Positions 26,201-33,659 of a stretch of DNA of 64,000 nt are shown in pieces. The position numbers and the translations under genes were made by a program. Source of the DNA: VXNE01 sp965203615 (GTDB lineage Bacteria; Pseudomonadota; Gammaproteobacteria; Pseudomonadales; Azotimanducaceae); contig OZ241900.1 of assembly GCA_965203615.1 (NCBI GenBank), positions 3,038,001 to 3,102,000 on the forward strand, written 5' to 3'. The notes beneath the pieces were generated by a model that worked only from the letters and a program-made list of their open reading frames with translations, ran no database searches and was not told the origin of the DNA. How positions within the stretch are numbered: the stretch's first letter is position 1; each line of letters starts with the position of its first letter.

Positions 26201-29200
26201 CGGCTGTTCGACGCCGTTACCGTCACGGCGAATTCCACGGCCTCCGAGGCCGCGTTGGTCGCCTCGCTGTCGTCCGTTGCCGTCACCGAGATCGTTGTCT
26301 CGCCCACCGACACGCCGGTCAGTTCCAGCTCCGACCCGTCCTCCGAGACCTCGACGGTCGCGATCACCTCGTCGCTCGACTGCGCCTCGATTTCGTGCGT
26401 CTGGCCCGCGTCGGGGTCTGTGACCGTCATCGCCACGGCCACCGCCTCCGCGCCTTCCTCGGTCGACTGCGCCCCGATCGGCGCCACCACCGGACGCGTG
26501 TTCACGATCGCCGCGAACGTTACCGGGTCCGACTCCGCGTTCGAACCGCCGCTGTTGTCCGTCGCTGTCACCGTGATCATCGCCCGGCCCGCCGATGCCG
26601 CCGTCAGCGTCAGTTGCGCGCCGTCCTCGGAGACCTCGACGGTCACCGCGGCGCTGTCCGACTCCGCCTCGATGTCGTGTTTCTGGCCCGCGTCGGGATC
26701 GGTCATGGTCACCGCCACCGCCACGGGGTCGTCACCCGGGGCCATCGACTGGTCGTCGATCTCCCCCAGCACCGGCCGGGTGTTCACCCGCACCGTGAAC
26801 GGGACCGGCGCCGAGGCCGCGTTGTCCGCCCCGCTGCCGTCCGTCGCCGTCACGGTGATCGTCGCGCTTCCCGCCGCCACGCCCGTGATCGTGAGCGTCG
26901 ATCCCTCCGCCTCGACCGTGGCGATCCTGATGTCCGATGAGGCGGCGCCCACGGTGTGTGCGTCGTCGCTGTCCGAGTCCGTCACCGTCACGGACACGTC
27001 TTTCTCTGCGCCCACCCCGACCGTCTGGTCCGCGATGGCCGACACCACGGGCCGGCTGTTCGATGCGGACACCGTGACGACGAACCTCTCCCGCGCCGAG
27101 GTCGCGCATTTGTCCGCCGCGGTCACCGTGATGGTCGCGGCGCCGGGAGACACCCCTGTCAGCGTCAGTGTCTTGCCGTTCACCGCCACCGTCGCGATGG
27201 ACGTGTCGCCCGAACTGGCCGAAACGGTGTGCGTGTCGCCGGCGTCCGCGTCGGTCACCGTCACGGTCTTCGTGGCGGTCGACCCTTGCAAAACCGGCGA
27301 ATCGGAGATCGGGCCCACAATCGGGCGGCTGTTGGGAACCGTGGTCCTGAACGTCACCGGGAACGAGGTGTCGTTGTCCTCCCCGCTGTTGTCCCTCGCC
27401 CTCACGGTCATGGTTGCCGTTCCGCACGCCACGCCCGTCACTGTGAGAGTCTTGCCTCTCACCGAGACGGTCGCCACGCCCGTCGCGCTCGAAGTCGCCG
27501 TGACGGTGTGCGTGTCGCCGGAATCTCCGTCGGTCACCGTTGCCGTCCTGGTCCCAGTGGTCCCGCGCGACACCGTCAGATTGGAGATGGACCCCATCTC
27601 CGGACGGCTGTTCGGCACCTCCACGTCGAACGCCACCGCCGCCGATGTCCCGCAGTTGTCCGTCGCCGTCACCTTGATCGTCGCCGTGCCCCGCGACACC
27701 CCCGACAGCGTCAGCGCCTTGCCGTCCACCGACACCGTCGCCACGGACGTGTTGGACGAGCTCGCGGACACTGCCAGCCCGTTGCCGCCCGTCGCCGTCA
27801 CGGTCTTCGTCCCCGTCGATCCCCGCGACACGGTCACATCCGAAATGGTGCCGACCACCGGTCCGGTGCCGGTCACCGTGACGACGAAGTCCTCCGCCAC
27901 CGAAGTCGCATTGCCCTTCCCGCTGTTGTCCGTCGCCGTCACGGAGATCGTCGCGGTGCCGCAGGACACTCCCGTCAGCGTCAGCGTGTTGCCGTTCACC
28001 GACACCGTCGCGACGGACGTGTCGTCCGAACTGGCCGAAACGGTGTGCGTGTCGCCGGAGTCCCCGTCCGTCACGCTCGCGGCCACGGTCTTGGTCGTCC
28101 CGGATGCCACCGTGGTGTCGGATATGGGCTCGACCTCGGGCCGGCTGTTCGGGACCGTGACGACGAACGTCACCGCCGCCGAGGTGTCATTGTCCGCCCC
28201 GCTGTTGTCCTCCGCGGTCACGGTGATGGTTGCGCTGCCCCGCGACACTCCCGTCAGCGTCAGCGTATTGCCGTTCACCGTCACCGTGGCTACGCTCCCT
28301 TTGCTGGAGCTGGCCGAAACGGTGTGCGTGTCGCCGGAGTCCCCGTCCGTCACGCTCGCGGCCACGGTCTTGGTCGTCCCCCGCCCCACCGTCGTGTTGG
28401 AGATGGCCGAGACCACGGGCTGGCTGTTGGGCACCGTGACGACGAACGTCACCGCTGCTGAGGTGTCGTTGTCCTCCCCGCTGTTGTCCGTTGCCGTCAC
28501 GGAGATCGTCGCCGTTCCCCGCGACACTCCCGTCAGCGTCAGCGTGTTGCCGTTCACCGTCACCGTGGCTACGCTCCCTTTGCTGGAGCTGGCCGAAACG
28601 GTGTGCGTGTCGCCGGAGTCCCCGTCCGTCACGCTCACGGTCACGGTGCCCGTCGTCCCGCGCGACACTGTCTTGCCTGAGATGGCCGAGACCACCGGCC
28701 GATTGTTCGATCCCCCGAACGTGACGCTCTGGCTCCCCGACCAGGCGCTGCAGAGATTCCGGCAGCCCCGGGCCCGGTAGCTGTACGTGCCCTTCTCAGT
28801 CTTTCCGGAGATCGTCGTGCTGAGAACGCCACCAAAGTAATTGGAGGTCGAGGCGGTGCCGCCGGGCGAAGTCTCTTCCAGCTCGACGTAGACATAGTAG
28901 TCGCCCGCCTTGGCATCGGTCCAACTCACCTTCCAACTGCCGTCGTCGCTGGTCGTCTCGCTCAAGGTGACAATCGGCGGCGCCGGCGGTCTGAACGGGT
29001 CGTCCTGCTGCCCGGTCACCCCGGCCTCGTTCACCCGGATCATCAGCGCGGTGGCGCTGGTCTCATAGGTCGACGCGCCGCTGTTCCTGTGGAAACTGTC
29101 GTCGCCTATGCTCCAGCCGGCCCCTCCGCTCTGGTCGTCGCTGGCCGTGCCCCGCAGGGCGACCCCGGCGTCCCCGCCTTGCATGTGCACGGCGTATTCC

Positions 29201-29625
29201 ATCCCGGCCTGGAGCTTCGTGATCGCGGAGGTGTCGAACGTGTTGTCGCCGGCGGCGAGTTCTTCGGGGCCGGTCAGTCCGGTGAGCAGAACATAGCTCG
29301 ATCCGTCCCATATGCGCAGGGACACCGTCGGCGGGTCGAGGTTCGCGCTGCCGCTCGAGAACTTGATCGCGATGCTGTCCAGGGTCGCGCCCGCTTTCCC
29401 GGTCGTGAATTCCTGCACGCGGACCGTGCCGGACAGCGACAGGTCGGCGCTGTCGGTCAGGTCGATGTTGCTCACCAGCGCGCCCGCCCGCGCTTCGGCG
29501 GCGGTGAACCCCAGCAGCACCCCGAGTGTGATCAGCGCCGCCGCGCTGCGAACACGGCCGAAATCCCGCCGTGGGTGTTCGTTCGAGCTTGACGTGAGCG
29601 GGTCTTCGGCTTTCAGGACTGGCAT
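20254..29625 (-). CDS. Giant secreted Rhs/YD-repeat polymorphic toxin (array leader)
   Basis: This protein of about 3123 residues starts at ATG 29625 (AAGAAGAG upstream; a GTG at 29670 is also in frame). Order: Sec signal peptide ending AEARA near residue 47; an anchor-type beta domain (ALVSNIDLTDSADLS); an Fn3-like domain; ten Ig-like repeats (about 307-1233); an SpvB/TcaC-type domain (NIPIEPAPGVNGLMPMLSIDY, about 1355-1690); YD repeats (about 1960-2800); the RVYDPTLGRFLSPDP core near 2808; a hydrophobic linker; and a tip with GHSWG near 3023, typical of serine lipases. It lacks PAAR, VgrG or CDI-type features, so it is probably a cell-surface or secreted contact toxin. It is the only copy with export and N-terminal domains, and hence the expressed acceptor of the array. 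Confidence 0.88.
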   Translation of the reverse strand: MPVLKAEDPLTSSSNEHPRRDFGRVRSAAALITLGVLLGFTAAEARAGALVSNIDLTDSADLSLSGTVRVQEFTTGKAGATLDSIAIKFSSGSANLDPPTVSLRIWDGSSYVLLTGLTGPEELAAGDNTFDTSAITKLQAGMEYAVHMQGGDAGVALRGTASDDQSGGAGWSIGDDSFHRNSGASTYETSATALMIRVNEAGVTGQQDDPFRPPAPPIVTLSETTSDDGSWKVSWTDAKAGDYYVYVELEETSPGGTASTSNYFGGVLSTTISGKTEKGTYSYRARGCRNLCSAWSGSQSVTFGGSNNRPVVSAISGKTVSRGTTGTVTVSVTDGDSGDTHTVSASSSKGSVATVTVNGNTLTLTGVSRGTATISVTATDNSGEDNDTSAAVTFVVTVPNSQPVVSAISNTTVGRGTTKTVAASVTDGDSGDTHTVSASSSKGSVATVTVNGNTLTLTGVSRGSATITVTAEDNSGADNDTSAAVTFVVTVPNSRPEVEPISDTTVASGTTKTVAASVTDGDSGDTHTVSASSDDTSVATVSVNGNTLTLTGVSCGTATISVTATDNSGKGNATSVAEDFVVTVTGTGPVVGTISDVTVSRGSTGTKTVTATGGNGLAVSASSSNTSVATVSVDGKALTLSGVSRGTATIKVTATDNCGTSAAVAFDVEVPNSRPEMGSISNLTVSRGTTGTRTATVTDGDSGDTHTVTATSSATGVATVSVRGKTLTVTGVACGTATMTVRARDNSGEDNDTSFPVTFRTTVPNSRPIVGPISDSPVLQGSTATKTVTVTDADAGDTHTVSASSGDTSIATVAVNGKTLTLTGVSPGAATITVTAADKCATSARERFVVTVSASNSRPVVSAIADQTVGVGAEKDVSVTVTDSDSDDAHTVGAASSDIRIATVEAEGSTLTITGVAAGSATITVTATDGSGADNAASAPVPFTVRVNTRPVLGEIDDQSMAPGDDPVAVAVTMTDPDAGQKHDIEAESDSAAVTVEVSEDGAQLTLTAASAGRAMITVTATDNSGGSNAESDPVTFAAIVNTRPVVAPIGAQSTEEGAEAVAVAMTVTDPDAGQTHEIEAQSSDEVIATVEVSEDGSELELTGVSVGETTISVTATDDSEATNAASEAVEFAVTVTASNSRPVVSPIADQKVMKGAAHATDVIVTVTDDDDSDHTIKATSADATIASVAVNGKTLTITGVAVGGARITVTATDDSEASNATSAPVTFMVSVRQFTGGLRAVPNPSNDGAYTLSWDAREGYPFHILLEGAAEATSKKVAYTGERLELPVLGKAPGMHRYELHHCNVTMVEMPYSFTVTTCAGTDIPEVTVKVNAPVGRSNIVTRTEAGATPYRTGVTQGGDAYVNIPIEPAPGVNGLMPMLSIDYGGGRDRELAEQALPWDTLAYGWHLSGFSTIRRCFVNQSGAGGDLLNTTNLCLDGEPLVLTSGRALQPDAQYRLLRERFVKVTVKGSAPHVWFEVRGPDGSVSEYGNTEDSQLHFASEYINGSATMENAFQWSINKRTDAFNNSMTYVYHKDESSGVRHPLRVEYGNASDAAIEFRYIHRIDLTPVMLGSTSYAQAQNLLLREVRVLRDWTTNADGTRTGTPVRAYRLQTTTSGAMRRLHQVQLCGYDDTGAGEKCLSPIVIDWTTPDEDLSAVVSRVTDSLGRKTEFVYGVLEERASHAFLFDERPFGNAPGNIAGTTGLDDNDHDADEVLKAVVTKMKRANGLQDTETPTSGWHETSYAYQGRGRQSELGWGFLGFDATRSTDEASGVVTYRRYRMDFPHYGEVGAVYEYDGVYGASGTETMYQRVTTHAVETIGYGGDPAAQTKLPRVDDMFEFHYEGGRQIGATKTDHALKVESRLPKSASSTAIVYHTLAPPATGTGATWAAAPSGTGSSPQRKTVSTTTFENDTSGGEWVIGFADRVEESHSHYSGGTPTADVSTATTFNRSGNAVGTLRPTRTVRFEGDTEHELTTNHTYDTNGNLITATDSEVTTGTSKTDRTEKATSFIDSRYPGTLTNAADHHETLTYDARFGLAKTLTDRNDRTTTLVYDAFGRETRRTTPDGVMIDTAHESCAASGVTCPAVAGTGTDASVTPVMRIKETSTIGPTTWRYLDKLGRTIRTEMESFDGSARVRRDTRYDARGRVRLASQPYYSGGTAHYREYAYDARGRVTREDLPDGGFTEMKYAVDDTNRNRIRSTATEKVHKPGGTGTTEVATRKTVSLYNVMGELVSRTEGMDASATAGVETEIAYNGAGQPTTHTVDGTVAATFAYDSSGFRDSVASPAFGTVRFTHTKFGELKTRADGKGTTTWTRDKLGRATKRKDPDGVAEWRYDPTMPKRALGALERRCYKNGATATGCAGSMMDPDFREALEYDGDARLKRSTTTIGAPAVDKTYIHGYTYYADGRLKTVSYPSGLTAHHAYSARGYRTELRRDSSSGALLERRAAMDAWGNVTGVTYGNGVTTTRAFDPKTGRPTDIDTVSSGGTKIQDNAYVWRSDGLLESRASHVGRNNAKLEEFAHDPLGRLTTATTKLNNTTRRILSQTYDARGNLKTKTSSVGADIDVSSYSHTDAARPNRLKTATIDGKSHTFGYDADGNITGYDCTSAGCGDDRFIDWNGRNLPARITLGASGTTAEPTARDEFAYGPDGARYHRKTTHMDGRTLRTEHTYYVGAFEELLPRAGAAHTSIRQTRVTDGVRHVKTTAAATDDEGEETTTTASYVDYMHRDHLGSVEGTTDASGARTRTFAHDPFGERRKADWTAALTESERVALEAGADPRTRGHTGHEHLERTGFIHRGGRVYDPTLGRFLSPDPLVADRASAQAWNGYSYVSNSPMSLVDPSGLSQRQASGGCVMSGFMCRQGAGGAAGGGFGLASVVSTHHFHWVDVFFSFVSSWFAPAAPEPWINYRGGGGVGDGPWDSYDSPGFFYFGMTTVYRTVTFQLYDHVFVANIPNITGGDLDARRPIAFVGGARDDQEGFGTVKDIYEEHGKPSDRYFRHNQGDELADWIDSQGSQGMKPNVIGHSWGATTAARVVSRGHEVHELRTVDPVGRRRPNFRKVSEHSDSWINYDSVNKDWRRRSNLVARMGGPWNRGPEGFADRHIEKDFDHAEICRVHCTP
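25925..28708 (-). repeat. Ten tandem Ig-like repeat units inside the leading rhs gene
   Basis: Each unit is about 92 codons with the pattern NSRPVVSAI-V-G-TKTV, VTDGDSGDTHTVSASS, VATVTVNGNTLTLTGVS and ATITVTATDNSG. Units 1-3 are nearly identical in DNA (a repeated stretch around ACGGTGTGCGTGTCGCCGGA), while units 7-10 have diverged. The fold expected is Ig/cadherin-like, used as a spacer or adhesive stalk. Recent amplification at the N-terminal side is inferred. The high similarity makes copy number prone to change and to assembly error. Confidence 0.85.
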
Positions 29626-29958
29626 CTCTTCTTTGCGCCCGACTACCCGTTGCCCCGTCCAGAGAGGCACCCGCCAGATTGTTCTCGGACATGCGGGCGC
29701 AGGAAGATGGTGGCTTGTGGCTCTGTCTTCTGCTTCCGAGAAGAGGCTGCTTCGCCCGCTCGGATCATACGACGCTATTCATATGTTCATGGTCAAGTGC
29801 CGGGCAAAAGTTATATACATCTCGTGAGCTATTGGGAAAACCGTGTGCAGGATCGCCCCGCAAGGTTCCGGTCCGAGGCTGGCGGCGCCCTCGTTGCGGC
29901 CCGGTTCCCGACGCCAGGGAGGCGGCGTTTGGTTTGGAAAACGCGTTCCGCGGGCCGT
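29626..29958. other. Upstream region of the leading rhs gene
   Basis: This gap of 333 bases separates tag from rhs on the same strand. It is less GC-rich around 29760-29830 than elsewhere and so probably holds the rhs promoter. On the minus strand a TTGACC (29791-29796) and a TATGAT (29764-29769) are visible, but their spacing of 21 bases is too long for a good sigma70 promoter. No coding sequence or RNA gene was recognised. Confidence 0.35.
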
Positions 29959-30522
29959 TCAACCGTGGCGGAAACAGCTCGTCACATGGTCGTTGACGAG
30001 ACCGGCCGACTGCATGAAGGCGTAGCAGATGGTCGGACCGGCGAACGAGAAGCCGTAGCTTCGTAGCGCTCTGCTCATCTCGCGCGACTCATCTGTCTGC
30101 GCGGGCAGTTCGGAGACCTCGCTGAAGGAGTTGCGGCGAGGCGTGCCGTCCACGAAACTCCAGAGAAAAGCGTCGAGTGAACCGTGCCGGGTCTGGACGT
30201 CCAGGGTTGCCCGCGCGTTGGCGATGGCGGCATCGACCTTGGCGCGGTTGCGGACGATGCGCGCGTCGGCGAGCAATCTCTCCCGGTCGGCTTGTCCATA
30301 CGCGGCGACGCGGGCGATGTCGAAGCCTTCGAAGGCGGCGCGGTAGCCTTCGCGCCGGTGCAGGATCGTGCGCCAGGAAAGGCCGGCCTGGGCGCCTTCG
30401 AGCACGAGCAGTTCGAACAGCGCGCGATCATCGTGCACCGGCACGCCCCACTCCTCGTCGTGGTAGCGCCGCATGAGCGGGTCATCCCCCGCCCACGCGC
30501 AGCGAATGAGCGCATCAGCCAT
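29959..30522 (-). CDS. tag: DNA-3-methyladenine glycosylase I
   Basis: This protein of 187 residues has the usual Tag length and layout. The N-terminus (RCAWAGDDPLMRRYHDEEWG) supplies the first zinc ligands, followed by ALFELLVLEGAQAGLSW and, at the C-terminus, NDHVTSC with His179 and Cys183 as the remaining zinc ligands. The enzyme removes 3-methyladenine from alkylated DNA in base excision repair. It lies upstream of rhs on the same strand but is separated by 333 bases, so it is probably not co-transcribed with it. SMUG1-type and MutY glycosylases are encoded nearby. Confidence 0.95.
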   Translation of the reverse strand: MADALIRCAWAGDDPLMRRYHDEEWGVPVHDDRALFELLVLEGAQAGLSWRTILHRREGYRAAFEGFDIARVAAYGQADRERLLADARIVRNRAKVDAAIANARATLDVQTRHGSLDAFLWSFVDGTPRRNSFSEVSELPAQTDESREMSRALRSYGFSFAGPTICYAFMQSAGLVNDHVTSCFRHG

Positions 30523-30560
30523 CGGGGATCATGTTAGCGAGTTTCGGTTGGCACTAGCCG

Positions 30561-31295
30561 TCAGGGCAGTTCGATACCGAGATCGGCCAGTTGTTTTTCC
30601 ACCTGGGGCGCCCAGCCGCGGTTGGCGGCAGGGCTGGCGGGGCTTGGGTGCAGGATGTGGCCGATCTTCACTGCGTTGCCCAGGACCGCGCGGGCCCGTT
30701 GTTCGCCAAAGCGTCCGATGCCGAGGACCAGTTCTGGTTCGAGGGAATTCACGATGTCCGTCAGGCCCCGGTCGCACGCTTCGTACAGCGGCGCGCGCTC
30801 GCGTTGCGGCAGCTTGTTGGGGGTCCGGTTGCGGCCCGAGGCCTCGAGGAACGCGAGAGGACAGTAGTTCCAGACGAAGAACCGCCGGAAGAAGACATCG
30901 GGATTGCCGAATCGCTCCCTGGCCCAGCCCCAGAGGCGCTGCCCGCTCACCTCGCTGCGGGTGCAGGAAAAGCCCTCGACCGGCCGCTTCGGATGTTGAC
31001 TGCGGGGAGGTTGGACTCCCCCGGTGATGCCGAGCCAGTCGCGCACGGCGGAGACTTCGCCGAACGGAACGCCGGTCTGCACCATGCCGAATGGGCCGGG
31101 GTTCATGCCCACCAGGAGGATTCCCGCGCCGCGGCAATAGCGATCGAGGTATTGCCGGTGCGCTTCGAAAGCGTAGTCCAGCGGGTTGTAGACGTGATGG
31201 ACCGGCGAGGCAAATCTGCACTGCCCGGCGGCGCGGCCGAGCGCATGGGCGATGTCCGCGGGCGAAGCGGGAGGCACCTTGTCTCGCAGGGTCAA
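30561..31295 (-). CDS. SMUG1-type uracil-DNA glycosylase
   Basis: The enzyme excises uracil and oxidised pyrimidines. Motif 1 (GMNPGPFGMVQTGVPFGE, residues 63-80) and motif 2 (HPSPASPAANRGW, His216) are diagnostic for SMUG1-like family 3 UDGs, and VHHVYNPLDYAFEAH matches the family N-terminus. I prefer the TTG at 31295, which gives 244 residues and places VYNPL at residue 35 as in relatives. The frame stays open to an ATG at 31421, but that extra DNA is AT-rich and looks like a promoter region. The gene ends 38 bases before tag on the same strand, so the two may be co-transcribed. Confidence 0.88.
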   Translation of the reverse strand: MTLRDKVPPASPADIAHALGRAAGQCRFASPVHHVYNPLDYAFEAHRQYLDRYCRGAGILLVGMNPGPFGMVQTGVPFGEVSAVRDWLGITGGVQPPRSQHPKRPVEGFSCTRSEVSGQRLWGWARERFGNPDVFFRRFFVWNYCPLAFLEASGRNRTPNKLPQRERAPLYEACDRGLTDIVNSLEPELVLGIGRFGEQRARAVLGNAVKIGHILHPSPASPAANRGWAPQVEKQLADLGIELP

Positions 31296-31620
31296 GCAGC
31301 CGCGTTGAAAATGCCCCAAAAAACACCCCTTCGCGATGCGGGTTTCTGTGGATAACTCTCTGAATAACTTATTGACATGGCTCTGATTTCTGCGGAACAA
31401 GGTGATTCGCAAAAACGGCAAGGTAGTCGGAAGAAAGTACGATTTTATGTGTTTTCAATGTCTTACGGACCCAATCTTAGCTGACAGATTGAGACGTTTG
31501 CTTAAGTCGTGATCCGCAAAGGGGAGATTGCATAAGTATGGATAAAATCGAGTTGCCGAGGTTGGCGGGATCGTTGGACTCTGGGCCAGCCGACGGTCGG
31601 ATTCCGGTGAATTCGATGCC
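31296..31620. other. AT-rich intergenic region between glycosylase and cnoX
   Basis: This region of 325 bases is markedly lower in GC than its surroundings and probably carries the promoter of the glycosylase gene. It contains one exact TTATCCACA (minus strand, 31347-31355), the DnaA-box consensus, but no cluster. A possible tiny reading frame (MDKIELPRLAGSL, from 31538 on the plus strand) is too short to support. Confidence 0.4.
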
Positions 31621-32463
31621 CTAGTGCATGAACGCGAACATGCGGCGGCGGTATCTCTGCGCCAGTTCGGATCCCTTTCCCATGGCCGTCATGATCGTGA
31701 TCATGGTCTTGCGGCCGATGTCTTCCCGGAACTTGCGGTCGGTCCGCAGGATGGTCATGCAGTGTTCGAGGGCCGCCTCGTAGTTCTCGGCGGCCGCCTC
31801 CGAGATGGCGGTTTCGTATAGCGCGTCCAGATCGGCGGCATCCGGTTGTCCGCGAGCGCCGCCATGGATGGCCGCAGAGGCCTCGGCGATTTCCAGGCGA
31901 GCCGCTGGGCGATCACGCTCGGGTGTGTCTTCCGCAATGGTGCCGAGTGCGGTGCGCGCGTCGTCCAGTTCGCCCTTGCGCGCCAACAGGTCCGCCAGCT
32001 CGACGCGGAACGCCGGGTTGTTGGGTTCTTCCGCGAGTGCCTGGCGGATCAGGGCGAGGGCGCTGTCCCAGTCGCGCGAGGCGAGGAGACGCTCGAGGCC
32101 GTCCTTCAGGCGCTCGCTGCCGGACATCGTCAATTCGTCGATCATCTGGCGCAGGACGGATTCGCCCTGGGGGCCGTCGAGTTGGTGCGCAATCTGTCCG
32201 TTCAGGACCACGCGGATGCTCGGCAGGCCCTGGACCCGCAGTTGCTGGGCGAGTTCGGGAGTCTGGGCGACGTCGCAGAGGGCAAGGGCGAACTTGCCCT
32301 GGTATTGGCTGGCGAGTGTTTCGAGGTGTCGTTTCGTGTCTGCGGCAGGCGGAACCTGGTCGGTCCAGAACAGGAGGACGACGGGAACTTCTTTCGACCG
32401 CTCGACGACATCGGCGGCGAACGACGGAAGCTCTACGTTGAATACGGTGGGCTTGGCGTCCAT
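31621..32463 (-). CDS. cnoX: CnoX/YbbN-type thioredoxin-fold co-chaperone
   Basis: This protein of 280 residues has an N-terminal thioredoxin fold (FNVELPSFAADVVERSKEV, then VVLLFWTDQVPPA, and the cis-Pro loop GLPSIRVV) and a C-terminal TPR-like half (SRDWDSALALIRQAL, NPAFRVELADLLARKGELDDA). This is the CnoX/YbbN architecture, a holdase that hands substrates to GroEL or DnaK. The active-site CxxC is replaced by TDQVPP with no cysteine, so it is unlikely to be an oxidoreductase. It has no signal peptide. It appears monocistronic. Confidence 0.88.
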   Translation of the reverse strand: MDAKPTVFNVELPSFAADVVERSKEVPVVLLFWTDQVPPAADTKRHLETLASQYQGKFALALCDVAQTPELAQQLRVQGLPSIRVVLNGQIAHQLDGPQGESVLRQMIDELTMSGSERLKDGLERLLASRDWDSALALIRQALAEEPNNPAFRVELADLLARKGELDDARTALGTIAEDTPERDRPAARLEIAEASAAIHGGARGQPDAADLDALYETAISEAAAENYEAALEHCMTILRTDRKFREDIGRKTMITIMTAMGKGSELAQRYRRRMFAFMH

Positions 32464-32592
32464 GCATCCGTTCCCGGGAAAACCGGGGATTCTATCCCAA
32501 CCCGTTCCGGGCGACGGGGAGGGGCGGACTTCGTGGTAAAACCGGTTGCGCCCCCTCGGGCGGTGTCGCGCCTTGCGGCTTGAATCTGCCCG

Positions 32593-33249
32593 TTACGGTT
32601 GCGGGACGATGCGGATATACGGTTTCGGTGACTTCCAGCCGTCCGGATAGCGTTCCTTCGCCTCCTCGTCGGACACCGCAGGCACGATGATGACGTCGTC
32701 GCCGTGTTTCCAGTTCACGGGTGTCGCCACCTGGTGGCTGGCGGTGAGCTGGCAGGAATCGAGCAGCCGAAGCACCTCGTCGAAGTTCCGCCCGGTACTC
32801 ATGGGATAGGTCAGCATCGCCTTGATGGTCTTGTCCGGGCCTATGACGAACACGGAACGGACCGTTGCGTTGTCCACGGGGGTGCGCCCTTCCGAGGAGT
32901 CGCCGGCGTCTTCCGGCAGCATGTCGTAGAGCTTGGCAACGCTCAGGCTGGGATCGCCGATCAACGGGTAGTTGACGACGTTGCCCTGGGTTTCCTCGAT
33001 GTCCTTTGCCCATTCCGCGTGGTTGTCGACCGGGTCGACCGACAGCCCGACTACCTTGCAGTTGCGGGCCTTGAATTCGGGCTCGAGACCGGCCATGTAG
33101 CCGAGTTCCGTCGTGCACACGGGGGTGAAGTCCTTCGGATGCGAGAACAGGATCGCCCATCCATCGCCGATCCAGTCGTGAAAGCTGATCTCGCCCTGTG
33201 TCGTCTGTGCGACGAAGTCGGGCGCTTCGGAGTTGATTCTCAATGCCAT
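32593..33249 (-). CDS. 1-Cys peroxiredoxin (Prx6 type)
   Basis: This protein of 218 residues matches the Prx6 subfamily in length. The peroxidatic Cys45 lies in HPKDFTPVCTTELG, and the long C-terminal extension (DDVIIVPAVSDEEA...) is typical of 1-Cys enzymes. It reduces hydrogen peroxide and organic hydroperoxides in the cytoplasm. The TTG/ATG context (ATGGCATTGAGAATC after GGAGGCAAG) shows a strong Shine-Dalgarno. It is a stand-alone gene upstream of cnoX. Confidence 0.93.
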   Translation of the reverse strand: MALRINSEAPDFVAQTTQGEISFHDWIGDGWAILFSHPKDFTPVCTTELGYMAGLEPEFKARNCKVVGLSVDPVDNHAEWAKDIEETQGNVVNYPLIGDPSLSVAKLYDMLPEDAGDSSEGRTPVDNATVRSVFVIGPDKTIKAMLTYPMSTGRNFDEVLRLLDSCQLTASHQVATPVNWKHGDDVIIVPAVSDEEAKERYPDGWKSPKPYIRIVPQP

Positions 33250-33329
33250 GGCTTGCCTCCTTCGATCCGGCTACGAAAGGCTAGCAGCTTGGCGGGCGTG
33301 CCGCATTACGGCGCCTATGATGATCGTGT

Positions 33330-33659
33330 CTATGGATGTTCCAATAGGCTATCCGCGCGACCCTGCGCCTCTTCGCGCCAGTCGGCGACATCGTCCGGAC
33401 AGCGCAGCGCATCCACCGGGGGTTCCGATTTCGCCGTCGTGGGGTAGCGCGTGGGATTGGCGCTGTGGACCGTCGCGTTGCACCGCTCGATCATCACCGG
33501 GTAGGAGATGCCCGAGAAGCTGTCGGCTTCGAACGCCAGCGTCCGGCAGAGGCAACTCTCGACGTTCTTGTCGAAAGACTCCTGCTCCCCGTCGTCCATC
33601 GAGCAGGCGCCGAGGAAGACGACGGGGAAGAGGCGCGCCGCGAACCGCAACGGCCCCAC
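33330..33659 (-). CDS. Small predicted lipoprotein
   Basis: This lipoprotein of 109 residues starts at a GTG that shares its first base with the hydrolase stop (TAGTG). The N-terminus MGPLRFAARLFPVVFLGAC is a lipoprotein signal with Cys19 as the anchor. The mature part has a CLCRTLAFEAD motif and two further cysteines (IERCNA, ALRCPDD), so disulphides are likely. Function unknown. It is coupled to the upstream hydrolase gene, suggesting a related envelope role. The frame continues upstream within the hydrolase gene, but that part is only shadow coding. Confidence 0.62.
   Translation of the reverse strand: MGPLRFAARLFPVVFLGACSMDDGEQESFDKNVESCLCRTLAFEADSFSGISYPVMIERCNATVHSANPTRYPTTAKSEPPVDALRCPDDVADWREEAQGRADSLLEHP

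Noticed and set aside
25940..28780. Plus-strand frame of 946 codons opposite the Ig-like repeats
   Set aside because: It mirrors the 92-codon periodicity of the minus-strand repeats and has a composition of Ser, Val and Thr expected from the complement; it is not a separate gene.
31347..31355. Exact DnaA-box consensus
   Set aside because: A single 9-base match in an AT-rich gap with no cluster, no dnaA, dnaN or gidA nearby; not evidence of an origin.
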